Shown here: in pieces, positions 53,938 through 63,636 of the stretch
Layout of the letters: the number at the start of each line of letters is the position of its first letter
Numbering within the stretch: position 1 is the stretch's first letter
DNA from: Candidatus Ornithobacterium hominis
GTDB lineage: Bacteria > Bacteroidota > Bacteroidia > Flavobacteriales > Weeksellaceae
Direction: 5' to 3'
DNA: 64,000 nucleotides
Assembly (NCBI RefSeq): GCF_951229915.1
Contig: NZ_OX579588.1
Location: forward strand, 806,001-870,000
Translations under genes and position numbers: made by a program
The notes under the pieces: generated by a model
Seen by the model: the letters and a program-made list of their open reading frames with translations, nothing else
Databases searched by the model: none
Told to the model about the DNA's origin: nothing

Positions 53938-55101
53938 TTATGTTAAATGAATATACTCTTCAATCTCGAGCCCATAGCCACCGATGGCTTTTTTCTGCCT
54001 AGGATTTTGGGTAATTAAAGCAATTTTTTTGATTCCTAAATCTTTGATGATTTGTGCACCAATTCCGTAGTCTTTTTGGTCAGTTTCCATCAAGGCTTGG
54101 CTATTAGTACCTTCTAAATAATCTTGATAGTGCTTGAATTTTCCTAAAATTAAATCGGAATCTGCTACGTTATTGATAAAAATAATTGCTCCCTTTCCGT
54201 TTTGATTAATAATATCTGTAATTTTTTTCAGCAAGGGTTTTTCGCCAAGATGAAGCGCCGAGAATAAATCGAAGTAAGTGTTGGTGCTTTTCACACGGAC
54301 GGGAACGACTTCATCAATGCTCCAATTAGCTTTAGTCATTGCAAAGTGAATTTGTTCGTTGGTAGTTTGCTGGTAAGCAATAAGTTTATACTCGCCATAA
54401 ATACTCTGAAAATTAACTTCATTGATTCGCTTGATGAGAGAGTCGTTTTGCAGGCGATATGAAATAAGGTCTTCAATGCTGATGATTTTTAAATCAAATT
54501 TCTTGGCAATTTCAATTAGCTGAGGAACTCTTGCCATGGTTCCGTCTTCGTTCATAATTTCTACGATTACGCCACCAGGTTTTAGCCCACTTAGTATGGA
54601 TAAATCGATAGCTGCTTCGGTGTGCCCAGGGCGTCGCAAAACTCCGCCGTTTTTTGCTCTGAGCGGGAAAATATGTCCTGGGCGACTTAGGTGGTGTGGT
54701 AGTGTGTCATTATTCATCAGTGCTTGAACTGTCTTTGCTCGGTCTGAGGCTGAAATTCCTGTTGTAACGCCATGCCCCAATAAATCGACAGAAACGGTAA
54801 AAGCTGTTTCTTTAGGGTCGGTATTATTCCCCACCATGGGGTGTAGATTTAGCTGCTCGCAGCGTTCTTCTGTGAGAGGAGCGCAATGCAGACCACGCCC
54901 GTATTTTGCCATAAAATTGATTTTCTCTGCGGTGATGAGCTCTGCCGAAGTCACAAAATCACCTTCGTTTTCTCGGTTTTCATCATCAACTACAATGATG
55001 ATTTTTCCTTGCTTGAAGTCGTTTAGAGCCTCTTCTATGGTGTTAAGTTGAATTTTATTTTCAATATTATTGGTATCTTGTGTGTTCTTTTTTCCCAGCA
55101 T
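53938..55101 (-). CDS. ribB: RibBA-type DHBP synthase with degenerate GTP cyclohydrolase II domain
   Basis: This 387-aa protein has an N-terminal DHBP synthase (about 25-225) with DDENRENEGDFVTSAE and RPGHTEAAIDLSILSG, making the four-carbon unit of riboflavin from ribulose 5-phosphate. The C-terminal half keeps the RibA shape (YGIGAQIIKDLGIKKIALIT, GGYGLEIEEY), but the zinc-binding Cys motif expected near residue 275 reads STNTYFDLFSALHLGE without cysteines. The GTP cyclohydrolase II half is therefore probably inactive, and a separate ribA is expected elsewhere. The start overlaps the end of the permease gene by 35 bp. Confidence 0.9.
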   Translation of the reverse strand: MLGKKNTQDTNNIENKIQLNTIEEALNDFKQGKIIIVVDDENRENEGDFVTSAELITAEKINFMAKYGRGLHCAPLTEERCEQLNLHPMVGNNTDPKETAFTVSVDLLGHGVTTGISASDRAKTVQALMNNDTLPHHLSRPGHIFPLRAKNGGVLRRPGHTEAAIDLSILSGLKPGGVIVEIMNEDGTMARVPQLIEIAKKFDLKIISIEDLISYRLQNDSLIKRINEVNFQSIYGEYKLIAYQQTTNEQIHFAMTKANWSIDEVVPVRVKSTNTYFDLFSALHLGEKPLLKKITDIINQNGKGAIIFINNVADSDLILGKFKHYQDYLEGTNSQALMETDQKDYGIGAQIIKDLGIKKIALITQNPRQKKAIGGYGLEIEEYIHLT

Positions 55102-56527
55102 TAATTTTTAGTTTTTTTGCTATTTTTTCAAAAGGTTGAAAATATGAGTTTAAATCAAATAAGTCTGAATCAGTCATAGCTTTATAAGTGAAAAATAAAC
55201 CTAATGGCATGAAAATCATTAAAGGTAACCATGCGGCTACATAAGGGTCTAACTGAGCGTTTTTAGCTAAATTTTCGCTGTACATATAGATTAAATAAAA
55301 AGCGATGAAAATGATGATTGCTACAACAACAGGCATTCCTACGCCTCCTTTTCTAATGATAGCTCCTAGCGGTGCTCCGATTAAAAAAAATGCAACACAC
55401 ATCAACGAATTAGAAAAATTACGAACTAAAACGAGTACGTGACGAGAGAAGAATTTGGCTCGGCTTTGGACTTCCTCATGTGTGGTTTGATAAAGGATTT
55501 TGTCTCGTTCTAAATCAGACTTGATGCTGTAGGCGAGGCGGTCTTTTTCTTCTTGGTTTAACTTTTTAACAGGGTATAGTTTGTAGTTTTGATTCAATGT
55601 CGTGGTATCCATCATATAAGATTGCTGCACGATGGTAGATAGATTTTCATTTAAACTCCTATCATAGAAAGCTTGATTTTCAATTTCTAAAGTATCAATG
55701 CGATCCATAAGCTGAACTGTGTTTAGGAAATTATAATGGTCTGTTACATTTTCTTTTTCTATGGCTGATTCTACCAATTCAGAAATGTCAAAATGCTGAA
55801 TTAAGGTATCAAATTGAATGCTCTGTAAGGGCTGTCTTTTTAGCTCAATATTGTTTAAACCTTGAATGTTGTCTTCATAAAAATAGCCATCAAACAAAGC
55901 TAGTTTTAGAAAACGATTGTCTTCAGCAGGTTCAAAAATACCTTTTTTGGCAATGATGGTTTGTTGATTTTCATAAGGCGAACTCTCCTTGTGAATAAAA
56001 ACACCTTCTATGAATTTTTCATTCTCACCATATCTGTCTGTGATTTTCATCGTAAATCCAGGGACACCTGTGATGAAAACACCTGGCGCAAAGTTGACAG
56101 CGGGTTTAGTCTGAAGGATATTAAATAGCATATTCTTTGCCTTCCTTTCAGCAAAAGGGACTAAGCGGTCTGAGAAGAAATATAAACCAATCGAAAGCGA
56201 GAAAATGAAAACAAAAAGTGGCAGCATGATTCGCCCAAGAGAAATTCCAGTCGACTTCATGGCTGCTAATTCATAATTCTCTCCAAATCCACCAAAAGTC
56301 ATGATGGCAGCGAGCAAAACGGTTAACGGCATCACTAGCTGAACTTTTGAAAGACCTAAATAAAATAAAAGCTTTAGAATATTCAACATTCCAAAACCCT
56401 TTCCTAGAAATCGATCCATTTCTTGCCATGCATATTGTACCATGAAAATGAAAAACAATACGCTGAAAATAAATAGAAACGGACCGAAATAAGTTTTTAT
56501 CGTATACCAATCGAGCTTCTTAAGCAT
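55067..56527 (-). CDS. LptF/LptG-family LPS export permease
   Basis: This 486-aa protein begins LDWYTIKTYFGPFLFIFSVL and has three N-terminal membrane helices, a long periplasmic segment (about 110-365), then three C-terminal helices (FLIGAPLGAIIRKGGVGMPV; YLIYMYSENLAKNAQLDPYV). This YjgP/YjgQ architecture forms the membrane part of the Lpt ABC exporter that moves LPS to the outer membrane. The periplasmic part is longer than in E. coli, as is usual in Bacteroidota. Co-directional with the LolA-like gene, 4-bp gap. Confidence 0.9.
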   Translation of the reverse strand: MLKKLDWYTIKTYFGPFLFIFSVLFFIFMVQYAWQEMDRFLGKGFGMLNILKLLFYLGLSKVQLVMPLTVLLAAIMTFGGFGENYELAAMKSTGISLGRIMLPLFVFIFSLSIGLYFFSDRLVPFAERKAKNMLFNILQTKPAVNFAPGVFITGVPGFTMKITDRYGENEKFIEGVFIHKESSPYENQQTIIAKKGIFEPAEDNRFLKLALFDGYFYEDNIQGLNNIELKRQPLQSIQFDTLIQHFDISELVESAIEKENVTDHYNFLNTVQLMDRIDTLEIENQAFYDRSLNENLSTIVQQSYMMDTTTLNQNYKLYPVKKLNQEEKDRLAYSIKSDLERDKILYQTTHEEVQSRAKFFSRHVLVLVRNFSNSLMCVAFFLIGAPLGAIIRKGGVGMPVVVAIIIFIAFYLIYMYSENLAKNAQLDPYVAAWLPLMIFMPLGLFFTYKAMTDSDLFDLNSYFQPFEKIAKKLKINAGKKEHTRYQ

Positions 56528-56530
56528 GCA

Positions 56531-57178
56531 TCAAATTTCGGAAATGTAATAGTTTTTATAAAATTTTTTATCAAAATTTAATAAAGTATAGGGAACTATG
56601 ATGTTAAATAGTTGTTTTTCAACGCTTATGGTTATTTTGGTGTCATTCAAATCTACTTCTTGCAAATACACTAAATTATTATTTTTCTCATTAACCCCAA
56701 TAATAATATACTTCACATTTCCTGATTTTGTAGGAGTTAATTTAATTTTCGTTACATCTTTATTTTGGAAATATTCTTTTCCTTCAACTGAGAGGGTGTA
56801 ACCTTTTTTATAAATATCTAAAACGCGAGTGGGCGTAAACAATTCATCACTATTTTTTTCTGGCTGAGTTACGGTCACTTCTTGTATTTCTTGGTTCACA
56901 GTGTAAAGTTTTTTCCCAGTATAAATTTGCTGAATATTCATTGCAGGAACACTCAAGTTGTATTTTTCTTTTTTCACGTAAACTTCACCACTATATTGAT
57001 CTTTCGTATTGGTTTTAGAATTTTCTAGCTCGCTTTTAAATTTAATATAGTAGGAATTTTTAGCTTTATAATTAGCGCTTACTTTGTTCAAAATCGCTTC
57101 GGCATTTTGAGCAAAAGTAAAAGAGCTCAGTAAAACCCATATGATTAAACTATATATTTTCATTTTAAAAATTTTCAT
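56531..57178 (-). CDS. LolA-like outer-membrane lipoprotein carrier
   Basis: This 215-aa protein has a signal peptide (about 1-23, ...SSFTFAQ). The fold is LolA-like: AEAILNKVSANYKAKNSYYI, then SGEVYVKKEKYNLSVPAM and YTGKKLYTVNQEIQEVTVTQ. It should chaperone lipoproteins or lipid across the periplasm. The start ATG overlaps the ftsK stop (ATGA), so the two are translationally coupled. Confidence 0.85.
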   Translation of the reverse strand: MKIFKMKIYSLIIWVLLSSFTFAQNAEAILNKVSANYKAKNSYYIKFKSELENSKTNTKDQYSGEVYVKKEKYNLSVPAMNIQQIYTGKKLYTVNQEIQEVTVTQPEKNSDELFTPTRVLDIYKKGYTLSVEGKEYFQNKDVTKIKLTPTKSGNVKYIIIGVNEKNNNLVYLQEVDLNDTKITISVEKQLFNIIVPYTLLNFDKKFYKNYYISEI

Positions 57179-59682
57179 TGATTTTTCAATAACTGTTCCA
57201 AAGTATTTTCATCAGTTATCAATACTTCTCTAGCTTTACTCCCTTCAAAAGGCCCCACAATATTATTTGCTTCCAATTGGTCGATGATTCTCCCAGCACG
57301 ATTATAGCCAATTTTTAATTTCCTTTGTAGCATTGAAGCAGAACCTTGTTGTGTTGCAACTACAATACGCGCTGCATCATCAAAAAGAGAATCTCTCTCA
57401 TTGGGGTCAATGTCTAAAATAGAACCTCCTTCTTCACCTTCGTACTCGGGCAGTAAAAAAGCATCGGGGTAGCCTTTTTGTGAGCCAATATAGTCTGCTA
57501 AACTTTCTACCTCTGGAGTATCTACAAAAGCACATTGTAGGCGAATCAAGTCGTTACCTTTGGTGTAGAGCATATCTCCTTTCCCGATGAGTTGATCGGC
57601 ACCACCACTGTCAAGAATTGTTCTTGAATCTACTTTACTAGTTACGCGGTAGGCTACTCTTGCAGGGAAATTGGCTTTGATAATACCTGTGATTACGTTC
57701 ACAGACGGGCGTTGGGTAGCGATAATCAAATGGATTCCTACCGCCCTAGCTAACTGAGCCAAACGAGCAATCGGGCCTTCTACCTCTTTACCTGCCGTCA
57801 TGATTAAATCTGCAAATTCATCTACCACCAAAACGATATAAGGCATGAAACGATGTCCATTCTCGGGGTTTAATTTCCGAGCCTTAAATTTTTCGTTGTA
57901 TTCTTTGATGTTTCTTACACAGGCATCTTTCAACAAATCATAGCGGTCGTCCATCTCAATACACAAAGAATTTAAAGTGCTAATAACTTTTTGATTATCA
58001 GTAATTATAGCATCTTCTACCCCAGGTAATTTAGCTAAGAAATGTCTTTCAATTTTATTATAAAGAGCTAATTCAACTTTTTTGGGGTCAACCATTACAA
58101 ACTTTAATTCAGCTGGATGTTTTTTGTACAACAATGAAGTAATAATGGCATTAATCCCCACAGATTTCCCCTGCCCAGTGGCGCCCGCCATCAGTAGATG
58201 TGGCATTTTTGCCAAATCAGCCACAAAAGTTTCATTTGAAATATTTTTGCCAAAAGCAATGGGCAATTCCATCTCTGAACTTTGAAATTTCTTAGAGGCA
58301 ATCACCGAACGCATACTCACCATCGTAGGGTTATTGTTTGGTACCTCTATCCCGATGGTTCCACGCCCCGGTATTGGAGCAATGATTCGTATGCCCAAAG
58401 CACTCAGACTTAAAGCGATATCATCTTCTAGATTTTTAATTTTAGAAATTCTTACACCAGCCTCGGGTACAATTTCATAGAGCGTAACGGTAGGGCCAAC
58501 GGTTGCTTTGATGCTATCGATATTGATTTTATAATTTTTGAGTGTTTCGACAATTTTATTTTTATTGACCTCTAATTCACTTTGGTCGATATTTAAATTC
58601 TTACCTTTATTATAATCGTAAAGCAAATCAATTTTTGGGAACTGATATTTAGAAAGCTCTAGCCGAGGATCAAACTCACCAAATTGCTGCACCAATTTTT
58701 GACTTAGATTTTCTATCTCCACCTCATCTTCCTCTATCGTTTCTACCGTCATCGCAACATCATCTTCATCATCAGGTTCTATAATGATTTCATTGATTTG
58801 CGGAGTCTCAACGCCGAGCTCATCCAAATTTGCCGAAGCGTCAGGTTCCACAGGATGCGCTGTAGACATCTTAAGCTTCAAATCATTGTTATCCTCCTCA
58901 TTTTCTTTTAGGTAAGGGGAAATAGAAGCATCGTCCTCCTCCTCCTCAGTATTAATATTTTTTCTTTTGTTTAAGCTTAGAATTTTTTGCACAGAACTCT
59001 CTTTTGCAACGTCAGAATTTTCTTCTAAATTTTCTAAGCCTTTAGAAAATTCTTGATTTGAATTATTTTCTAAGCCTTCAGAAATTTCCTCATGATTGTT
59101 TTCCTCAATTTCATTCTCAAAAATAGGTTTTTTCACTTTTTTAAGCGTTTCGGGGGTGATTTTCCATTCAAAAACGACAAATAATACAAGCGTGAAAAGC
59201 AACACCAAAACAATGCCGAGAAGGTCAATCAAATTCATCAAATAAGATTTGATTTCAAAGCCCATGCGCCCTCCCCAGATGGGAGAATCGGGCAAAATGA
59301 AACTTAAGAAAACTGGTACCCAAATGGAGAAAAACAAAAAATTGAGCGTGATTTTTAAAAATTTAACCTTCTTTAGATTAAAAATGAAAATTGCACCTAG
59401 AAATAGTAGCCAAAAAGCCCAAAATACCGCAGTGATACCGAGACTTTGATGAATGAAAGTTTCGCCCAACCAGGCACCCAGTTTTCCGAAAATGTTTTGA
59501 ACTTCTATATTAGGGTCATCCCATGCACCGAGTTGACTTTGGTCTTTTTCCCAATTAAAAAGGTAGGAACTAAAGGAAAGCAAAAAAACAAAGCCTAAAA
59601 ATAAACTCAAGACACCAGCCACCATTTGCACTACGCCATATTTTTGGTGCAAAGACTTCTTTTTTTCTGTATTTTTCTTCAT
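57175..59682 (-). CDS. ftsK: DNA translocase FtsK
   Basis: This 835-aa protein has four N-terminal membrane helices (about 15-175), an acidic low-complexity linker (about 190-345), and the motor with Walker A GATGQGKSVG (about 490-500), Walker B VLVVDEFADLIM and ATQRPSVNVITGIIKANFP. The C-terminal gamma winged helix (SMLQRKLKIGYNRAGRIIDQ) reads KOPS-like polarity sequences. It couples septation to chromosome segregation. First gene of a run with the LolA-like, LptF/G-like and ribB genes. Confidence 0.96.
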   Translation of the reverse strand: MKKNTEKKKSLHQKYGVVQMVAGVLSLFLGFVFLLSFSSYLFNWEKDQSQLGAWDDPNIEVQNIFGKLGAWLGETFIHQSLGITAVFWAFWLLFLGAIFIFNLKKVKFLKITLNFLFFSIWVPVFLSFILPDSPIWGGRMGFEIKSYLMNLIDLLGIVLVLLFTLVLFVVFEWKITPETLKKVKKPIFENEIEENNHEEISEGLENNSNQEFSKGLENLEENSDVAKESSVQKILSLNKRKNINTEEEEDDASISPYLKENEEDNNDLKLKMSTAHPVEPDASANLDELGVETPQINEIIIEPDDEDDVAMTVETIEEDEVEIENLSQKLVQQFGEFDPRLELSKYQFPKIDLLYDYNKGKNLNIDQSELEVNKNKIVETLKNYKINIDSIKATVGPTVTLYEIVPEAGVRISKIKNLEDDIALSLSALGIRIIAPIPGRGTIGIEVPNNNPTMVSMRSVIASKKFQSSEMELPIAFGKNISNETFVADLAKMPHLLMAGATGQGKSVGINAIITSLLYKKHPAELKFVMVDPKKVELALYNKIERHFLAKLPGVEDAIITDNQKVISTLNSLCIEMDDRYDLLKDACVRNIKEYNEKFKARKLNPENGHRFMPYIVLVVDEFADLIMTAGKEVEGPIARLAQLARAVGIHLIIATQRPSVNVITGIIKANFPARVAYRVTSKVDSRTILDSGGADQLIGKGDMLYTKGNDLIRLQCAFVDTPEVESLADYIGSQKGYPDAFLLPEYEGEEGGSILDIDPNERDSLFDDAARIVVATQQGSASMLQRKLKIGYNRAGRIIDQLEANNIVGPFEGSKAREVLITDENTLEQLLKNQ

Positions 59683-59702
59683 GGATACTTTTGCGTGTTA
59701 TG

Positions 59703-59710
59703 CAAAAATA
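59703..59710 (-). promoter_or_regulatory. Possible -7 element of ftsK
   Basis: On the minus strand TATTTTTG fits TAnnTTTG and lies about 20 bp before the ftsK ATG. No clear TTTG is seen at the -33 distance, so support is weak. Confidence 0.3.
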
Positions 59711-59761
59711 GAAATTTGAAAATCTAGATGAAAATTATCTAGCTATATTGGCTAAAATCTT

Positions 59762-59887
59762 TCACATCCGCCCGAAATTTTGATTGATTTTCTCGGCTAA
59801 TTTAGTCATGTCGCCGACCTCGGCTCCTTGAAAAATGAGAAAAGCTAAATCATGATTAAAGTATAAAAGTTCCCAAACTTTCAGTTT
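59762..59887 (-). pseudogene. Short coding remnant of unknown origin
   Basis: A minus-strand frame without a convincing start reads ELLYFNHDLAFLIFQGAEVG, DMTKLAEKINQNFGRM and stop. The residue pattern looks like real protein, perhaps the end of a decayed gene. The rest of the 59683-60020 gap shows nothing more. Confidence 0.3.
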
Positions 59888-60020
59888 CTAAATAATTGAT
59901 AAAATTGAAGATGAATTTCTTAAAAACAGCTTATAAATCACTTATTTGCTCTTAAAAACTAGTTAAACCAAAGGTTTGGCACAAAATTAGAGCTTAATTC
60001 ATTGTATAGGAATAAAAGTT

Positions 60021-60413
60021 GTGAGAATTTTTGTGGTTATTTTTAGTGTTTTCTTATTATTTAGTTGTCAACCAACTGGTTACGGCGAAAGTAATACGAT
60101 GAGTTCATTTGCTAATGAATTTGAAGAAGATGATGCTATAAATATGGTTCAATTTAAGGCGAGGGTTGATAAAAACAAAACAGAAATTTTTGATTTTAAT
60201 GTTCAGCAATCGGGAGAATTTTTCATAGATTTTAATCAGCCGATAGAGGGGATTGTGCTTGTGATCGTGAATGATAAAACCAAAAAAGTCATCGAAAAAA
60301 TAAAAAGTAATCAAATTATCAACCTAAAGAAAGGGAGGTATAATCTGATTACTGTTTCTAAAAAACCTGAACCTAAAAACAGGGAAATTGTCTTTGCTAT
60401 TAGCAGATATTGA
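60021..60413 (+). CDS. Small putative lipoprotein
   Basis: A GTG start gives 130 aa with a lipobox-type signal ending FLLFSCQPT (Cys about 16). The mature part is a single beta-rich domain (QSGEFFIDFNQPIEGIVLVI, KGRYNLITVSKK). No family recognised. It stands alone between divergent and convergent neighbours. Confidence 0.6.
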   Translation: MRIFVVIFSVFLLFSCQPTGYGESNTMSSFANEFEEDDAINMVQFKARVDKNKTEIFDFNVQQSGEFFIDFNQPIEGIVLVIVNDKTKKVIEKIKSNQIINLKKGRYNLITVSKKPEPKNREIVFAISRY

Positions 60414-60499
60414 TAATAAAGAATTAAAATTTAAAGTTTTTTTAAATTCTGATGGAATTTATTTTAATCACTTCGCATTTACTCTCTACCCGTTATATA

Positions 60500-61591
60500 T
60501 CAAGCTTTATAATAACTCAAGTGATGTTTGTCTTTAATCTTCAATAAACTTTCATACATCAATAGAATACAGTTTTTCACATCTTGGTGATGCACCATTT
60601 CTACCGTCGTATGCATGTAGCGAAGCGGCAGGCTGATGAGTGCTGAAGGTACGCCCCCATTGCTAAAGGCAAAAGCATCGGTATCCGTACCCGTAAAGCG
60701 GCTTAGAGCGGAACGTTGAAAATCTATTTTTTTATCAATAGCGGTTTCTTCTATCAAATCACGAATGATGTGATGCACTGCTGGAGCATAGGCTATCACG
60801 GGGCCATTGCCACATTTTAAATCGCCATCTTTTTTCTTATTCATGCAAGGCGTTGTGGTATCATGAGTTACATCCGTTACTATAGCGATGTTTGGTTTTA
60901 TAGTTTCGGCAATCATCTTGGCGCCATTGAGCCCGACCTCTTCCTGTACAGAATTGGTAATATAGAGACCAAAATCTAATTTATTTTTATTTTCTTTAAG
61001 TAGACGAGCCACTTCAGCGATCATAAAGCCGCCCATGCGGTTGTCTAGCGCTCGCCCACAGAAGTATTTACCGTTCATGATTTTAAATTCATCAGGATAG
61101 GTAATGATGCACCCCACGTGAATCCCCATTTCTTCCACTTCTTGTGGATTTTCAGCACCTACATCTACCCAAAGATCTTCGACTTTGGGAGCCGCATCTT
61201 TTTCTTTATTTCGTGTATGAATTGCTGGCCAGCCAAAAACCCCCTCTACCAGTCCCTTTTTGGTTGAAATTTGTACCCGTTTAGATGGGGCAATCATTTG
61301 GTCTGAGCCACCATTTCTTACGACGTGCAACAATCCATTTTCGGTAATGTAGTTAACATACCAAGAAATTTCATCAGAATGCGCTTCGATGATCACCCGA
61401 AAATCCGCCTCAGGATTGATGATACCGTAAGCTGTACCGTAATTATCGGTTCTGATTTCATCTACAAAGCTTCTGATGTAATTCATCCAAACCAGTTGAC
61501 CCTCAATTTCATAACCAGTAGGAGAGGAGGTGTTAATGTATTTTTCTAAAAAATTTAAATTAGATTTGGTAAAGAATTTGTCTTTAATCAT
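60500..61591 (-). CDS. M42-family metallo-aminopeptidase
   Basis: This 363-aa protein has metal ligands in the expected order: EAHSDEISW (His about 69), GRALDNRMGGF (Asp about 179), VQEEVGLNGAK (catalytic Glu pair about 213), TDVTHDT and MHTTVEMVHH near the end. M42 enzymes form dodecameric tetrahedral shells and trim peptides in the cytosol. The family also has members annotated as endoglucanase, which is usually wrong. Length is normal. Confidence 0.9.
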   Translation of the reverse strand: MIKDKFFTKSNLNFLEKYINTSSPTGYEIEGQLVWMNYIRSFVDEIRTDNYGTAYGIINPEADFRVIIEAHSDEISWYVNYITENGLLHVVRNGGSDQMIAPSKRVQISTKKGLVEGVFGWPAIHTRNKEKDAAPKVEDLWVDVGAENPQEVEEMGIHVGCIITYPDEFKIMNGKYFCGRALDNRMGGFMIAEVARLLKENKNKLDFGLYITNSVQEEVGLNGAKMIAETIKPNIAIVTDVTHDTTTPCMNKKKDGDLKCGNGPVIAYAPAVHHIIRDLIEETAIDKKIDFQRSALSRFTGTDTDAFAFSNGGVPSALISLPLRYMHTTVEMVHHQDVKNCILLMYESLLKIKDKHHLSYYKA

Positions 61592-61606
61592 GTAATATTA
61601 CTTTTG
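61577..61606 (+). promoter_or_regulatory. Candidate promoter of the DUF4294 gene
   Basis: TTTG (61577-61580), 18 nt, then TACTTTTG (61599-61606), about 30 bp before the ATG. The spacing is slightly short for the consensus. Confidence 0.4.
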
Positions 61607-61635
61607 TGTAAAGTTATAAAATTTAAAACCTATTA

Positions 61636-62328
61636 ATGAAACTAAAAATTTTAAAATATTTTCTAAGCCTTAAATTTTTTTTAGCAGCAAAAATATTTCT
61701 TTTTGCGCAAGAAGACGATTTTGATTTCCAAAAGCAAGTTAGTGATTCAGAAATTGAGACACGCGACTGGAATTTAAATCAAACCATTCAGCTTGATGAG
61801 CTCAACGCCTACACCGTCACCTTTGAGAAAGAAATTGAAAAAAAATACTACATTTGGCTAGAGCAACGGGTAGATGATGTTTACCCGTTTTTAGAAAAAG
61901 CGGTGAGGGAGTATTATTTTGTACGAGATTCGGCAGAATTGATTCAAAATAGAAGAGCGAAGAAAAAATTCATCAAAGAACGCTATAATCAATTGGCTGA
62001 ACGTTACGAAGAACAGTTGAAAAAACTTTCGACTTCTCGTGGGCAGATTTTAGCTCGGTTAATGCATCGTGAAACGGGAAAAACAACCTATGATATCATC
62101 AAAGAACTGCGTGGTGGGATTAGCGCTTTTCTTTGGAATACGGCTGGGGGTGCTTTTGATATTGACTTGAAAAGGAAATTTGAACCAGAGAAAAATCGTG
62201 AAGATCTATACATTGCGGTAATTATACAAAAAGGTTTGGCTAGTGGTAAATATCGCCCCATCGAGAAGGAATTTAGGCTTGATAAAAGAGTAAACCCCAT
62301 TATGAAAGCACTGGGCAGAGAGGAGTAG
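61636..62328 (+). CDS. DUF4294 protein
   Basis: This 230-aa protein has a signal peptide (1-24, with a hydrophobic core FFLAAKIFLFAQ). The conserved family core is YIWLEQRVDDVYPFLEKAVR, then REYYFVRDSAELIQNRRAKK and ILARLMHRETGKTTYDIIKE. DUF4294 is a Bacteroidota-specific periplasmic family of unknown role. Its leader contains one AAGCCTTAA motif inside codons (SLKF). Divergent from the M42 gene. Confidence 0.9.
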   Translation: MKLKILKYFLSLKFFLAAKIFLFAQEDDFDFQKQVSDSEIETRDWNLNQTIQLDELNAYTVTFEKEIEKKYYIWLEQRVDDVYPFLEKAVREYYFVRDSAELIQNRRAKKKFIKERYNQLAERYEEQLKKLSTSRGQILARLMHRETGKTTYDIIKELRGGISAFLWNTAGGAFDIDLKRKFEPEKNREDLYIAVIIQKGLASGKYRPIEKEFRLDKRVNPIMKALGREE

Positions 62329-62563
62329 TTTTGAGAATTTTTCTGAGAGTCGAAAGTAGCGATTAGGTATAAAATTAGGTGTAAAATAAAGAGATAATAA
62401 ATTTTAAGGCTTAAGAAATTTTTATTATTTAAAAATAATTTATGGATTTCAATAAAACTTTTAGTAAATTTAATTCGTTATTTATCAATTAGATTCATTA
62501 AATTCACGAAATCTTAATTGAGCAACTTTTTCGTACAAAAAATTTCTCAAGCCTTAAAAAAAA

Positions 62564-63595
62564 TCATAAAGAACTCAACCAAGTTAAGGTATCAATGCCA
62601 TCAGCATAATCCTCTAACCTTGGTTTTTGAGCTTGGCCAAAGGGAATTTGATTTGTTGCATTTCCCACCACACATTGCAGTTGCTCATTGTGTTGGGCAA
62701 TAAAGTTCCTAACTTCATCCATATCTTTATAGCGTTTGTAGAATAAAACTGCTAGTGGACTTTTTAGCTCATCGCTTTCTTTTAGCAGCAAAAAACCATT
62801 TTCTATGATTTCATATTGATTCATCAAATACACCGCCTTGTTATAATCATAATTATTGGCATATTTGTGATGATTGATGATTTCTTTCCACGGGAAAAAA
62901 GCTTTAAAAATTCGATTTAAATCAAAGCCTTCAGGAATAAAAATCTGAGTCACATTTCTGCAACCTAACCCAAAATAGCGAAAAACATCATCAGCAAAGT
63001 TTACCAAATCTGCATCAGTTTCTTTGCCCGAAAAAACGGCGACAGACGTGCGATTTCTACGGATAATGTGTGGAATGTTTTTAAAGTAAGATTCAAAATA
63101 CCGTGCTGTATTGTTGCTTCCCGTAGCGATGACGGCATCAACTTCTTGAATTTTAGGTGAAAATTCATAGAAATTCTTTAAGCCTTTAAAAATTTTAGAC
63201 AATTCGTCCAAAAAATAAGGAATCAAGACATTATCTTTAGAAGAAAGTTTGATTGATGCAAAATTCCCCGACAAGATAACGCTCAAGATGTCATGAAATC
63301 CTACCATTGGGATATTCCCAGCGCAAATAATTCCGATTTTTTTAGGCCGAGTGTTTTTCGGGAGCTTTTTCAACCATTTTTTTAATTTTTCTTCCGTTAA
63401 AGTTTCACTCCAAGAATCAAAGCTATACATTTGATTATCAGTTGTAAACCAAGGATTTATTTGCTCAGCTAAGCACATCTTATTTTTCAGATCTTTCAAA
63501 AAAAAGTCACCTTGATTTTGTTTTAAATCAGTTCTGAATGATTCTAAATTTTGACCTAAAAAAGAAAAAATTTTGATTCGTTCTTCTAATTGCAT
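62564..63595 (-). CDS. LuxC-like acyl-CoA reductase
   Basis: ATG 63595 (MQLEERIKIFSFLG) gives 343 aa; an upstream in-frame start adds eight unlikely residues. Aldehyde-dehydrogenase-like fold of the LuxC family: CAGNIPMVGFHDILSVILSG (about 96-115), NFASIKLSSKDNVLIPY, ATGSNNTARYFESYF, and the nucleophile-containing GLGCRNVTQIFIPEG. It would reduce an acyl-CoA to aldehyde with NADPH. Divergently paired with the ferredoxin gene (41 bp apart), an arrangement common in Flavobacteriia. Confidence 0.85.
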   Translation of the reverse strand: MQLEERIKIFSFLGQNLESFRTDLKQNQGDFFLKDLKNKMCLAEQINPWFTTDNQMYSFDSWSETLTEEKLKKWLKKLPKNTRPKKIGIICAGNIPMVGFHDILSVILSGNFASIKLSSKDNVLIPYFLDELSKIFKGLKNFYEFSPKIQEVDAVIATGSNNTARYFESYFKNIPHIIRRNRTSVAVFSGKETDADLVNFADDVFRYFGLGCRNVTQIFIPEGFDLNRIFKAFFPWKEIINHHKYANNYDYNKAVYLMNQYEIIENGFLLLKESDELKSPLAVLFYKRYKDMDEVRNFIAQHNEQLQCVVGNATNQIPFGQAQKPRLEDYADGIDTLTWLSSL

Positions 63596-63636
63596 GAAAA
63601 TTGTATTTATTTTGCACAAATTTAAAAGAAATAGCT

